Shown: positions 18,402-27,235 of the stretch, piece after piece
Position numbering within the stretch: the first letter of the stretch is position 1
Layout: each line of letters opens with the position of its first letter
Assembly: GCA_002529455.1 (NCBI GenBank)
Contig: NYMS01000003.1
Location: 95,518-159,517, forward strand
DNA length: 64,000 bases
Source: Glycomyces fuscus
GTDB lineage: Bacteria; Actinomycetota; Actinomycetes; Streptosporangiales; Streptosporangiaceae
Direction of reading: 5' to 3'
The notes under the pieces: model-generated
The model's input: only the letters and a program-made list of their open reading frames with translations
What the model was told of the DNA's origin: nothing
Database searches by the model: none
Program-made: the position numbers and the translations under genes

Positions 18402-19262
18402 TCACCCGTGGGCGGGCGTCCCCTCCTGTGCCATCTCCTCGCGCAGCTGCCTCAGGACTCCGTTGAGGAGTCGGGACACGTGCATCTGGGAGTAGCCGAG
18501 GCGTTCGGCGATCTCGGACTGGGTGTGGTCCCCGAAGAAGCGCAGCATGAGGATCTCGCGCTCGCGCTCGGGCAGGCGGGCCAGGGCGGGCTTGAGCGAC
18601 TCGCGCTGGACCACCAGCTCCAGGTCCCCGTCCTCGCTGCCCAGCTGGTCCTCCAGCCGGGACCCCTCCTGGCCGTCGGCGCCGGCGGAGTCCGGGGCAT
18701 CCAGCGACAGGGAGCGGTAGGACTCCGAGACCTGCACCAGCTCGCTGACCTCGGCCTCGGGCAGCCCCATCTCCTCCGCGAGGTCGCGGACCGTGGGTGT
18801 ACGCGCGTGGGCCTGCTGGAACTCGTTGAGCACGTGCCGCAGCCTGATCCGGTTCTCCTGGTGGCGCCTGGGAACGCGCACGGCCCAGGTGTGGTCGCGG
18901 AAGTGGCGCTTGATCTCGCCGGTGACCGTGGGCATCAGGTAGGAGATGAACGGCCTGCCGCGCTCGGGGTTGTAGCCGTGGATGGCCTTGAGCAGGCCGA
19001 GCATGGCGGTCTGCTGCAGGTCGTCCAACGGCTCGCCGCGGCCGTTGTAGCGGCGTGCGAGCTTGTTGACCAGCGGCCGGTAGAGGACCACGACCCGCTC
19101 ACACAGGACGTCGGCCCGCGGGTCGTCCTCGTCCAGGCCGTGGAGTTCGGCGAGCATGTCCTCGGCGGAGGGCTCCTCGTCCCAGGCCGGTTTGCGTGGT
19201 CTGGGGATGACGGATGTGTGGACAGAGGTCTTGTGTGACGCGTGGGGAACGGTGATGGACAA
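18402..19262 (-). CDS. sigF: SigB/SigF/SigG-type RNA polymerase sigma factor
   Basis: A 286 aa group 3 sigma factor. Region 2 spans about residues 53-125 (LVNKLARRYNGRGEPLDDLQQTAMLGLLKAI, and GRPFISYLMPTVTGEIKRHFRD, which binds core enzyme and the -10 element). Region 3 is RTPTVRDLAEEMGLPEAEVSEL. Region 4 is ALARLPEREREILMLRFFGDHTQSEIAERLGYSQMHVSRLL, the -35 helix-turn-helix. This class directs stress and sporulation genes and is normally held by an anti-sigma factor; no such gene is adjacent. The symbol is given for the family, not for a proven orthologue. Confidence 0.88.
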   Translation of the reverse strand: MSITVPHASHKTSVHTSVIPRPRKPAWDEEPSAEDMLAELHGLDEDDPRADVLCERVVVLYRPLVNKLARRYNGRGEPLDDLQQTAMLGLLKAIHGYNPERGRPFISYLMPTVTGEIKRHFRDHTWAVRVPRRHQENRIRLRHVLNEFQQAHARTPTVRDLAEEMGLPEAEVSELVQVSESYRSLSLDAPDSAGADGQEGSRLEDQLGSEDGDLELVVQRESLKPALARLPEREREILMLRFFGDHTQSEIAERLGYSQMHVSRLLNGVLRQLREEMAQEGTPAHG

Positions 19263-19885
19263 GAGAAGGCCCCCGGTGTCGTGTCCTGCTTGGTACCTGG
19301 TGTCTGCCTGGAGGGCAGTGGGCCGACGGCACGGCCGCGCTGCCGGTCGGGTAGGAGGCTGTGGCCGGCGGGGGATGATCGTCGTGTGATGAGTACGTTC
19401 CCTGAGAAATGACTCTAAAAGCCGCAGGGGTAGATTTTTTTGTCATGAGTCAACTGTCGGGACCATGCTCGCTTATGGCGACCCAAAAGGATATGCGAAA
19501 AAACTCCGCACTCGCGGACCACCCCGTTCCCCCACGAAGCGCGGCTTCCGATCCTGGCTGCTCAACGGTGTCGCGAGCAGGTGACACATCCCCTGAATCC
19601 CACGGACCGCCCGGAACTCACCAGGCGGTTTTTACCCCGACAGAACGCACGCACGGGTAACGTGGCCGGACAAAATAAAAACTGGTTAAAAAATCACCGG
19701 GAAGGACAGGCAGGCCTTACAGGAAACCCTCCCCCGGTCCCGGGGCCGGGTTCGCGACCGCCGCCGGGGAGACGGGCGTGTTCCGTCCCGGAGCCCGTGC
19801 GCCGTCCCGGTCCGCCGGGTCCGGCACGGGATGGTGCCCCGGCGCCCCGGCCGGGGAGGCAGGGCCGACGATCCCCCCTGGCGCC
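19263..19885. other. long AT-richer intergenic region
   Basis: About 620 bp without a supported gene. It is markedly less GC-rich than the rest, with a T-tract at about 19434-19441 and A-rich stretches at 19673-19693. On the plus strand ACCGCC (19606-19611) pairs with GGCGGT (19624-19629) and is followed by a run of T, which resembles a short intrinsic terminator and could end an unannotated small RNA. It also holds the promoter and leader of the sigma factor. The 83-codon frame at 19409 has no ribosome site and is not called. Confidence 0.4.
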
Positions 19886-20812
19886 TCAGTCCGCCGGCTG
19901 CGGGCGCAGCAGATCGGGCTCGACGTAGATGACCGTGGCGATGGGCACGGCCTCGCGGATCCGCCGCTCCGCCTCGTCGATGGCGGCGGTGATGCGACGG
20001 GCGTCGTCCTCGGCGTCCACGGCCACCTTGGCCGCGACCAGCAGCTCCTCGGGGCCCAGGTGCATCGTGCGCATGTGGATGACGGCGTCGATGTCCGCGC
20101 AGGCCAGGATGGCCCCGCGGATGAGGCCGATGTGCTCCTCGCTGGCCGACTCGCCGATGAGCAGGCTCTTCATCTCCACTGCCAGGACCACCGCGAACAC
20201 CACGAGCAGCAGGCCGATGGCCCCCGAGCCGAGCCCGTCCCAGACGCCGTTGCCGGTGACCAGCGTGAGGCCGACCCCGACCAGGGCGAAGGCCAGGCCG
20301 ATGAGGGCGCCGGTGTCCTCCAGCAGGATCACCGGCAGCTCCGGGGCCTTGGTGCGGCGGATGAAGCCGAACCACCCCACCCGGGCGCGCGCCGACCTGG
20401 TCTGGCGCAGCGCGGTGCGCAGCGCGGTCGACTCCAAGGCGGCGGCCACCAGCAGCACCACGACGGGGACCCACTGCCAGGAGGTGATCGGGTGCGGGTC
20501 GCGGATCTTCTCCCAGGCCTCGTACAGGGCGAACAGCCCGCCCAGGGTGAACAGCACGATCGCCACCAGGAAGGCGTAGACGTAGCGCTCGTGGCCGAAG
20601 CCGAAGGGGTGTTCCGGCGTGGCCGTGCGCCTGGCCCGCCGCCCGCCGATCAGCAGCAGGAGCTGGTTGCCGGAGTCGGCCACCGAGTGCACCGACTCGG
20701 CGAGCATGGCCGACGAGGCGGTCAGGAGGTAGGCGACGAACTTGGTCGCGGCGATCCCGAGATTGGCCGCCAACGCCATGACCACGGCCTTCGTACTGTC
20801 CTCGCTGCTCAC
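19886..20812 (-). CDS. cation diffusion facilitator (CDF) metal transporter
   Basis: A 308 aa inner-membrane proton/metal antiporter with six predicted helices. The metal site is seen as ESVHSVADSGNQ (His/Asp in helix 2) and LLEDTGALIG (Glu-Asp-Thr in helix 5; the usual His is replaced by Glu). A cytosolic C-terminal domain follows, with DIDAVIHMRTMHLGPEELLVAAKVAVD, as in dimeric CDF proteins. GTG start with GGAGGC upstream. It probably exports divalent metals such as zinc, iron or manganese; specificity is unknown. The altered helix-5 residue may shift selectivity. Confidence 0.87.
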   Translation of the reverse strand: MSSEDSTKAVVMALAANLGIAATKFVAYLLTASSAMLAESVHSVADSGNQLLLLIGGRRARRTATPEHPFGFGHERYVYAFLVAIVLFTLGGLFALYEAWEKIRDPHPITSWQWVPVVVLLVAAALESTALRTALRQTRSARARVGWFGFIRRTKAPELPVILLEDTGALIGLAFALVGVGLTLVTGNGVWDGLGSGAIGLLLVVFAVVLAVEMKSLLIGESASEEHIGLIRGAILACADIDAVIHMRTMHLGPEELLVAAKVAVDAEDDARRITAAIDEAERRIREAVPIATVIYVEPDLLRPQPAD

Positions 20813-21026
20813 CGCGTCGCCTCCTCGTCAGCCGCGGACCGCCGGACCCGGGGACGCGGCCAGGCGGTCGGCGCGGCCGCACCGGCATGGGCCACGCCCG
20901 GAGCGGCCGGGACCCCGCCCCGAGCCGTCCCAGGTTCCGGGGAGCCAGCCGCCCGCGCAAGCACCCCCGCCGCCGTGTCGGACCACGGAGGCCCCCGGAC
21001 CCGGCGCGGCCCCGGCCCGGCGCCCC

Positions 21027-22556
21027 TCAGGCGGTGCGGTCGCGCAGTTCGCGTTTGAGGATCTTGCCGGAGGCGTTGCGCGGCAGCTCGGCCACCACCC
21101 GCACCTCCTTGGGCGCCTTGAACGCCGCCAGGCCGGCGCGCACGTGCTCGACCAGGTCGTCGGGCAGGGTCTCGGGGTCGGCCTCCCCGGTGGGCACCAC
21201 GAACGCGGTCACCGCCTCGATCCACTTCTCGTCGGGCACGCCGACCACCGCGGCCTCGGACACGCCGGGGTGGGTGTACAGGACGTCCTCCACCTCCCGG
21301 GAGGCCACCAGCACGCCGCCGGTGTTGATGACGTCCTTGATCCGGTCCACCACCTCGATGTAGCCCTCGGCGTCGACGCGCACCAGGTCGCCGGAGTGGA
21401 ACCACCCGTCCCGGAAGGCCTCCTCGGTCTCCTCGGGCTTGTCCCAGTAGCCCTGGCACAGCTGCGGTGAACGGTAGACCACCTCGCCCAGCTCGCCGGG
21501 GCCGACGTCGCGGCCCCTGTCGTCCACCACCCGCAGCTCCACGAACAGGACGGGGCGGCCCGCGGAGGCGGGGCGGGCGTCGTGCTCCTCGGGGCGCAGG
21601 ACGGTGGCCAGCGGGCCGATCTCGCTCTGGCCGAAGCAGTTGTAGAAGCCCAGCCCGGGCAGGGTCGCGCGCAGCCTGTCCAACACGGGGCCGGGCATGA
21701 CCGAGGCCCCGTAGTAGGCCTTGCGCAGGCTCGACAGGTCGCGCCGGGCGAAGTCGGGGTGGCCCGCCATCGCCACCCACAGCGTGGGAGCCGCGAAGAA
21801 GGCCCCGTGCCGCGCCGTCTCGATCCGCTCCAGCAGGTCGGCGGGGTCGGGGGCCTCCACCAGGGTGTTGCGCGCCCCGACCGCCAGCCACGGCATGAGG
21901 AAGACGTGCATCTGCGCGCTGTGGTAGAGCGGCATGGCGTGCAGGGGCTCGTCGTCGGCGGACAGGTCCAGGCCCGTCACGCACGACAGGTACTCGTGCA
22001 CGAGCGCGCGGTGGGTCATCATCGCGCCCTTGGGGCGGGAGGTGGTACCGGAGGTGTACAGCAGCTGCACCAGGTCGGTGTCGCGGACCTCGGCGTCCAG
22101 GTCGGGCACCGGCCCCTCCAGGCTGTCGGCGAGCAGCGAGCCGGGGCCCCCGCGCAGCTCCAGGACCTGCTCCACCCCGGTCCCGGCGCGCAGCGCGTCC
22201 ACGGCCGGGCGCAGGGCGGGGTCGACCAGGACGATGGTGCTGCCGGACTGCTCCAGCAGGTAGGCCAGCTCCTCCCCCTGGAGGGCGAAGTTGACCGGCA
22301 CGTGGACCAGGCCCGCCCGGGCGCAGGCCAGGAACCCGATGAGGTAGGCGTCGGAGTTCCTGCCGTAGGCCGCCACCCGCTCGCCCCGGACTGCGCCCAG
22401 GCCGAGCAGGCGGGCGGCGGCGCGGGTGACCGCGGCGTCCAGGTCGGCGTAGGTCCAGGTGCGCCCGCCGAAGACCAGCGCGGTACGCCCCGGGGTGCGC
22501 GCCGCGCTGCGCCGGAGGAGGTCGCCCACGGTGCTGGATGTCGTCGAACCGGTCAT
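21027..22556 (-). CDS. fatty-acyl-CoA synthetase-like AMP-binding enzyme
   Basis: Adenylate-forming enzyme of 509 aa. The nucleotide-binding loop YTSGTTSRPKG lies near residue 175, the FGQSEIGP motif supplies the adenine/acyl site, WFHSGDLVRVDAEGYIEVVDRIKD is the hinge block, and the C-terminal catalytic Lys is in NASGKILKRELRD. Organisation matches medium/long-chain acyl-CoA ligases, which activate fatty acids with ATP and CoA. ATG 22556 is at the true N-terminus; a longer frame to 23945 crosses antisense of the next gene. Divergent from the ketopantoate-reductase homologue. Chain-length preference unknown. Confidence 0.88.
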   Translation of the reverse strand: MTGSTTSSTVGDLLRRSAARTPGRTALVFGGRTWTYADLDAAVTRAAARLLGLGAVRGERVAAYGRNSDAYLIGFLACARAGLVHVPVNFALQGEELAYLLEQSGSTIVLVDPALRPAVDALRAGTGVEQVLELRGGPGSLLADSLEGPVPDLDAEVRDTDLVQLLYTSGTTSRPKGAMMTHRALVHEYLSCVTGLDLSADDEPLHAMPLYHSAQMHVFLMPWLAVGARNTLVEAPDPADLLERIETARHGAFFAAPTLWVAMAGHPDFARRDLSSLRKAYYGASVMPGPVLDRLRATLPGLGFYNCFGQSEIGPLATVLRPEEHDARPASAGRPVLFVELRVVDDRGRDVGPGELGEVVYRSPQLCQGYWDKPEETEEAFRDGWFHSGDLVRVDAEGYIEVVDRIKDVINTGGVLVASREVEDVLYTHPGVSEAAVVGVPDEKWIEAVTAFVVPTGEADPETLPDDLVEHVRAGLAAFKAPKEVRVVAELPRNASGKILKRELRDRTA

Positions 22557-22802
22557 GGCCTGCTTTCCGTCCGTCGGTACGGCCCCTCGGACCGTCGGCA
22601 GCACCCATCCTGTGGCGCACGGGCCGCACTGGCAACACCCCACGAGGATCCGCGCCCTCCCGCCCCGGCACGGGGGCCCGGTGCGCGCGCCCCTCGCGCG
22701 CCACGGGAGGCGTGGCGGCAGACCGTGCGCCCGCGCCCTTGCCACGGGAGATCCCGCGGCCCTACCTTGTCCGTTGTCGGGCAACCACCGGGCGGGAGCA
22801 GC

Positions 22803-23723
22803 ATGAGGATCCTTGTCGTGGGCGCCGGAGCGGTCGGCGGCTACTTCGGAGCGCACCTGGTCCGGGCGGGCCGGGACGTGGAGTTCCTCGTCCGGCCCGC
22901 CCGCGCCGCGCTCCTGCGCGAGCACGGCCTGCGCGTCCGCGACGTGCGGGGGCGCGTGGAGGCGGTGCCGGTCCGCACGGTCACCGCCGACCGGCTGGGC
23001 CCCGACTACGACCTGGTGGTCGTGGCCGTGAAGTCCTACGGCTTCGAGGACGCCCTCGAGGACCTGGCCCCCTCCGTGGGTCCGCGGACCGCGGTACTTC
23101 CCTTCCTCAACGGCATGCGCCACGTCGACGCCCTGGTCGACCGCTTCGGCGCCGACCGGGTCCACGGCGGTGTCGCCATGGTGATGACGCGCCTGGGCGA
23201 GCGGGGGGAGATCGTCCAGGTCGGCACCATGGGCCAACTGGTCCACGGGCCGCTGGGCGAGCACCCCGTCGTCGCCCCGGACGACGTGCACGCCGCACTG
23301 GACACCGGGGACCACACCACGACCGCCGCCGGCGACATCCGCCAGGAGCTGTGGGACAAGTGGGTGTTCCTGGCGACCCTGGGCGCGTGCACCTGCCTGA
23401 TGCGCGGGCCCGTCGGCCGGGTCAACAGCGCGCCCGGCGGCCAGGAGTTCACCGCCGCGGTGTTCGACGAGGCCATCGCCGTGGCCACCGCCTCCGGCCA
23501 CCCGCCGGGCGAGGCGGCCCGGGAGAGGGCCGACGCGATCATCGCCGACACCACGGCCTCGACCACGACCTCCATGTACTGGGACCTGACCCGCGGAAAC
23601 CCGGTGGAGGCCGACCACATCGTCGGCGACCTGGTCTCCCGCGGGCGGGAGCTGGGCGTGTCCACGCCGCTGCTCTCGCTGGCGTACACGCACCTGTGCG
23701 TCTACGAGGAGGGCCGCGCGTAG
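22803..23723 (+). CDS. 2-dehydropantoate 2-reductase family protein
   Basis: A 306 aa NADPH-dependent reductase of the PanE/ApbA fold. GAGAVGGYFGAHL (residues 7-19) is the nucleotide loop, KSYGFEDALEDL and LPFLNGMRHVDAL follow the family layout, and WDKWVFLATLGACTCL near residue 185 holds the conserved catalytic Lys. ATG 22803 is directly followed by the Rossmann strand. PanE makes pantoate for CoA, but no pantothenate genes are nearby and actinomycetes often carry several paralogues acting on other 2-keto acids, so the exact substrate is open. Confidence 0.82.
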   Translation: MRILVVGAGAVGGYFGAHLVRAGRDVEFLVRPARAALLREHGLRVRDVRGRVEAVPVRTVTADRLGPDYDLVVVAVKSYGFEDALEDLAPSVGPRTAVLPFLNGMRHVDALVDRFGADRVHGGVAMVMTRLGERGEIVQVGTMGQLVHGPLGEHPVVAPDDVHAALDTGDHTTTAAGDIRQELWDKWVFLATLGACTCLMRGPVGRVNSAPGGQEFTAAVFDEAIAVATASGHPPGEAARERADAIIADTTASTTTSMYWDLTRGNPVEADHIVGDLVSRGRELGVSTPLLSLAYTHLCVYEEGRA

Positions 23724-24053
23724 GCTCCCGGTGGGCCGGTCGCGGTCCGCCCCCGGCTTCTGCCGCCCGCCCGCACGGCCCCGCCGCACGGGCGGTCCGG
23801 CGCGCCGCCACGGCCGCGCTCCCCCGCCCCCGTCCCGCCCCGCTCCCCCGGGTGCGGTCGGCCCGGCCCCGGCCGGACCCGCCCCGCGAGAGGCCTCCTC
23901 CGACGACGCCACGTTCCGGGTACCGGTGGTCCCGCGGCGGTGCACGGAGCCGTTTCGAAGCGGAACCGAAGCCGGTTCGAAGCGGCCCGTGCCACAGTCC
24001 TTCCCGGCGTCCGCAGGGAGCGGGCGCCGGTACCTAGGACGGAAAGCTCCCCC
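23724..24053. other. intergenic region before the sapA-like genes
   Basis: A 330 bp region. Its first half is Pro/Arg-codon-rich non-coding sequence with nothing recognisable. Its second half contains the spaced direct repeats annotated separately and the promoter and leader of the first spore-associated-like gene. Confidence 0.5.
23954..23985 (+). promoter_or_regulatory. SARP-type heptamer repeats
   Basis: Three heptamers at an exact 11 bp period: TTCGAAG at 23954-23960, ACCGAAG at 23965-23971, TTCGAAG at 23976-23982. The outer two are part of identical decamers TTCGAAGCGG 22 bp apart. SARP activators bind direct heptamer repeats spaced 11 or 22 bp just upstream of a -10 element; here a weak -10, CACAGT at 23993-23998, follows. 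A SARP gene lies at 25673. An overlapping inverted repeat GAACCG-aagc-CGGTTC (23963-23978) offers an alternative reading. Confidence 0.6.
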
Positions 24054-24476
24054 ATGTTCAAGAAGTTCCGGACCGCCGCCCTGCTCACGGCGGCCCTGGC
24101 CACCGGCTCGCTGGCACTGGCGTCACCGGCGTCGGCCGCGGCGGCTCCCGTGGCGGCCTACAACGGTGTCTGCGGCAGCGGCTACGGCGTCGTGGGCTAC
24201 AGCAACATCGGCTCCAAGGGCACCCTCTTCCTGACCTACAACAACTCCAACGGCTACAACTGCGCGGTCACCGTCCGGGCCAACCCCGGAACCGCCGTCG
24301 AGATGACGGTCGGCCTCAAGCGCACCAGCGACCCCGCCAGCCAGGCCCAGGTGGACAGCGGCCGGTACACGACCTACGCCGGTCCCGTCTACCGCAGCGC
24401 GGCCGGTTCGTGCGTGGACTGGTTCGGCAACATCAGCGGCACCAACGTGAACAACAACGAGACCAACTGCGGCTGA
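24054..24476 (+). CDS. spore-associated protein A-like secreted protein (1 of 3)
   Basis: A 140 aa secreted protein: signal peptide MFKKFRTAALLTAALATGSL through SPASAAAA, then a compact mature domain. NGVCGSGYGVV, GTLFLTYNNSNGYNCAVTV, YTTYAGPVY and a terminal TNCG match Streptomyces spore-associated protein A (SapA). Four cysteines probably form two disulfides. SapA proteins are found on spore surfaces; biochemical role unknown. ATG 24054 is chosen because it begins the signal peptide. First of three tandem paralogues and closest to the SARP-type repeats. Confidence 0.85.
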   Translation: MFKKFRTAALLTAALATGSLALASPASAAAAPVAAYNGVCGSGYGVVGYSNIGSKGTLFLTYNNSNGYNCAVTVRANPGTAVEMTVGLKRTSDPASQAQVDSGRYTTYAGPVYRSAAGSCVDWFGNISGTNVNNNETNCG

Positions 24477-24526
24477 CCCCCCTCGCGCCGCGACGGGCGG
24501 CGCGCCGACACACGACTGGGAGCACC

Positions 24527-24940
24527 ATGAGAAACCTCCTGAAGAAGGCGGCCACCCTCGCCGCCGCCACCGGGATCGCCGCAGCGGGCCTGACGGCCAC
24601 CGCGGCCCCCGCCTCCGCCGCCTCCTACAACGGGGCGTGCGGGTCCGGCTACGGCGTGGTCAACAAGGTCGAGTTCCCCGACAACCGCGGGACGACCTTC
24701 CTGACCTACAGCAGCTCCACCGGGCAGAACTGCGTGGTCACCGTGCGCACCAACCCCGGCGGGGCCGCGCCGATGGACGCGTTCATCCGGGTCACGGGCA
24801 CCTCGTCCTGGAAGAGGGACAGCGGCAACTACACGACCTACGCCGGTCCGGTCTACCTGCACGCGGCCGGCCAGTGCGTCGACTGGGGCGGCACGATCGG
24901 CACGATCACGAAGACCGTGCCCCGCACCAACTGCGGCTGA
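24527..24940 (+). CDS. spore-associated protein A-like secreted protein (2 of 3)
   Basis: A 137 aa paralogue of the preceding gene. The signal peptide starts MRNLLKKAATLAAATG and ends APASAAS. The mature part has NGACGSGYGVVNKVEFPD, TTFLTYSSSTGQNCVVTVR, YTTYAGPVYLHAAGQCVDW and TNCG, keeping all four cysteines. It differs by an insertion at PDNRG and a Trp-Lys-Arg loop (SSWKRDSG). GGGAG precedes the ATG. The gap to copy 1 is 50 bp without a terminator, so the genes are likely one transcript. Confidence 0.85.
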   Translation: MRNLLKKAATLAAATGIAAAGLTATAAPASAASYNGACGSGYGVVNKVEFPDNRGTTFLTYSSSTGQNCVVTVRTNPGGAAPMDAFIRVTGTSSWKRDSGNYTTYAGPVYLHAAGQCVDWGGTIGTITKTVPRTNCG

Positions 24941-24998
24941 CCCCGCTCCACGCCCGGCTCCCCGACCCCACACCCCTCCAACCATGATCGGACACGAC

Positions 24999-25415
24999 AT
25001 GAACAAGTTCCTCACCAGGGCCGCGGCCGTCGCCGCGGCCGCCGGCATCGGCCTGGGCGGCCTGCTCGTCAGCGCCTCCCCCGCCGCGGCGGCCACCTAC
25101 GGCAACGAGTGCGGCTCCGGTTACGTCGTCGTCAACCAGGACAACATCGGCAGCAAGGGCACGGTCTTCCTGACCTACAACAGCTCCAACGGCTACAACT
25201 GCGTCGTGGCCAAGCGCAACAACCCCGGCTCGGCCGTGCTGGTGGAGGCGGGCCTGTCGATCAGCCCGGCCGGAAACCACTGGGACGTCTACGACGGCGG
25301 CTACTTCACCACCTACGCCGGTCCGATCTACCTGAACGCGGCCGGCAGGTGCGTGGACTGGATGGGCCGCATCACCGGCACCCAGGGCGGCGACGAGGGC
25401 ACCAACTGCGGCTGA
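24999..25415 (+). CDS. spore-associated protein A-like secreted protein (3 of 3)
   Basis: A 138 aa third paralogue: MNKFLTRAAAVAAAAG signal ending ASPAAAAT, then NECGSGYVVVNQDNIGSKG, TVFLTYNSSNGYNCVVAKR, YFTTYAGPIYLNAAGRCVDW and TNCG. NIGSKG and TYN(N/S)SNGYNC are closer to copy 1 than to copy 2. ATG 24999 has only a weak GGA upstream; ATG 24984 adds five residues and is possible. Followed at once by a strong terminator, so it ends the operon. Confidence 0.84.
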   Translation: MNKFLTRAAAVAAAAGIGLGGLLVSASPAAAATYGNECGSGYVVVNQDNIGSKGTVFLTYNSSNGYNCVVAKRNNPGSAVLVEAGLSISPAGNHWDVYDGGYFTTYAGPIYLNAAGRCVDWMGRITGTQGGDEGTNCG

Positions 25416-25426
25416 CCGGCCCGCCC

Positions 25427-25460
25427 CCGGGTGGCCCCGGCGTGTGTCGGGGCCACCCGG
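25427..25460 (+). terminator. strong hairpin ending the sapA-like operon
   Basis: Perfect 13 bp stem CCGGGTGGCCCCG (25427-25439) and CGGGGCCACCCGG (25448-25460) with an 8 nt loop, 12 bp after the third stop. A pyrimidine-rich tract (cccctttgtccctt) follows. It separates the triplet from the SARP gene. Confidence 0.82.
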
Positions 25461-25672
25461 TCCGCATCCCCCTTTGTCCCTTCCGTGTGGTTTTCGACCA
25501 TTAGTGAAATAAATCCCCAATGGACCGAAACCCAAAGCACCAGGTCATCTCAGAGCCGCCCCGGGGCACTCCCCGCGCTCCCCCTCGCGCAGGTGGACGG
25601 TGCGCCGACGGGTGTCGTATGCTCCGCGACGTTGCGCAGCGGACTAATCATCGTGCGTCAGGGAGTTCATGA

Positions 25673-27235
25673 GTGGAGACCGACCTGTCAGGGATTCGGT
25701 ACAGACTGCTCGGTTCTGTCGAGGTTCGCTCCGGGGGGCGTCCGGTCGGCACGGGAGGGCCCAAGAGGCGTACCGTCCTGGCGGCCCTCCTCCTACAGCC
25801 CGGCACCGTCGTCTCCGACAACCGGCTCATCGACCTGGTCTGGGGCGAACGCCCGCCGCGCAGCGCACGGTCCCAGCTCCAGGTCCACGTGCACGGGCTC
25901 CGCAAGGTCCTGGACGCGGACACGATCGTCCGCAGCACCTGCGGCTACCGGATGGCGGTGGCGGCCGGGGCCACGGACAGCGGCGTGTTCGAACACCTCC
26001 TGGCACGCGCGCACTCCGAGCGCGCCGCCGGCCGTCCCGCCGAGGCGGCCCGGACCCTGCGCACCGCGCTGTCCCTGTGGACGGGCCCGGCGCTGGGAGG
26101 CGTCACACCGGCGCTCGCCGCCCACGCGCGCCCGGCGCTGGAGGAGAGGCGGCTGCACGCCCTGGAGGAGCTGTACGAGGTCGAGATCGGCCTCGACCGC
26201 GGGGCCGACGCCGTCCCCGAGCTGCTCTCCCTGTGCGCGGAGCACCCCACCCACGAACGCTTCACGGGCCTGCTCATGTCGGCCCTGCACGCCTGCGGAC
26301 GTACCGGGGAGGCGCTGGAGGTCTACGCGGCGCTGCGCGAGAGGCTGGCCGGCGAGCTGGGCACCGACCCCGGCGCCCGGCTCCGGCAGCTGCACCTGGA
26401 CCTGCTCACGGCCGGGTCGGACGGCGGGCGCACCCGCCCCGCGTCCGGCGCCCGCCGGGTCCGTCCCGCCGAGCTGCCCTACGGGGTCGGCGGGTTCGTC
26501 GGCCGCTCGGAGGAGCTGTCCGCACTCGACCGGGCGCTGGACGCCGACCGGGAGGCCGACCGCTGGCCCGCGGTGTTCCTCCTCACCGGGGTCTCCGGCG
26601 TCGGCAAGACCGCCCTGGCCCTGCACTGGAGCCACACCGTCCGGGACCGCTTCCACGACGGCCAGCTCTACGTGGACCTGCGCGGGTCCGCGTCCGGGGA
26701 GGAGCCCACCAGCCCCGACGAGGCGCTGCGCCAGTTGCTGCGCGGCCTGGACGCGGACCCCGGGAGCCTGCCTGCCGACACCAGCGAGCTCGCCAAGCTC
26801 TTCCGGTCGGTGACGGCCGACCAGCGCCTGCTGTTCCTGTTCGACGACGCCGCCTCGGCCGAACAGCTCGCCCCCCTGCTGCCCACCGGCCGGGGCAGCG
26901 TGGTCCTGATCACCAGTCGGCACCCGTTGACCGGGCTGGTCGCGCTGTTCGGCGCCCGCCCCCTCCCGCTCGACGTGCTGTCGGAGGAGTCCTCGGTCGA
27001 GTTGTTCCTGTCCGTGGCCGGGAAGTGGGCCCGGGCCACGGAGCTGGCGCTGGTCACCCGGATCACCGACCGCTGCGGGCGGCTCCCGCTGACGCTGAGG
27101 CTGGCCGCGGCCGCCCTCGCCGCCGGCACCTCCGCGGTCGACCTGCCCTGGCCCGACGTCGTGCCCGGCCCCGTGACGGGGCCGCCCGCCGGAGCGCCGC
27201 TGGCGCTGGCCCCCTCGGACCCGGCCCCCGGCTGA
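25673..27235 (+). CDS. SARP-family regulator with truncated ATPase module
   Basis: A 520 aa AfsR/SARP-type activator. Residues about 8-95 are the OmpR-type winged helix (YRLLGSVEVRSGGRPVG, KRRTVLAALLLQPGTVVS), 100-245 the BTAD domain, then an NB-ARC-like ATPase with GVSGVGKTALAL, LLFLFDDAASAEQLAPLLPTG and a GSVVLITSR sensor block. The protein stops shortly after the ATPase and lacks the TPR array of full AfsR. GTG 25673 has GGGAG at good spacing; the ATG at 25669 is in another frame. It probably acts on the heptamer repeats before the SapA-like genes, an inference from position. Confidence 0.88.
   Translation: METDLSGIRYRLLGSVEVRSGGRPVGTGGPKRRTVLAALLLQPGTVVSDNRLIDLVWGERPPRSARSQLQVHVHGLRKVLDADTIVRSTCGYRMAVAAGATDSGVFEHLLARAHSERAAGRPAEAARTLRTALSLWTGPALGGVTPALAAHARPALEERRLHALEELYEVEIGLDRGADAVPELLSLCAEHPTHERFTGLLMSALHACGRTGEALEVYAALRERLAGELGTDPGARLRQLHLDLLTAGSDGGRTRPASGARRVRPAELPYGVGGFVGRSEELSALDRALDADREADRWPAVFLLTGVSGVGKTALALHWSHTVRDRFHDGQLYVDLRGSASGEEPTSPDEALRQLLRGLDADPGSLPADTSELAKLFRSVTADQRLLFLFDDAASAEQLAPLLPTGRGSVVLITSRHPLTGLVALFGARPLPLDVLSEESSVELFLSVAGKWARATELALVTRITDRCGRLPLTLRLAAAALAAGTSAVDLPWPDVVPGPVTGPPAGAPLALAPSDPAPG

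Noticed and set aside
19409..19660. 83-codon frame starting MTLKAAGVDFF
   Set aside because: No ribosome site, AT-rich start in a promoter region and no sensible protein features.
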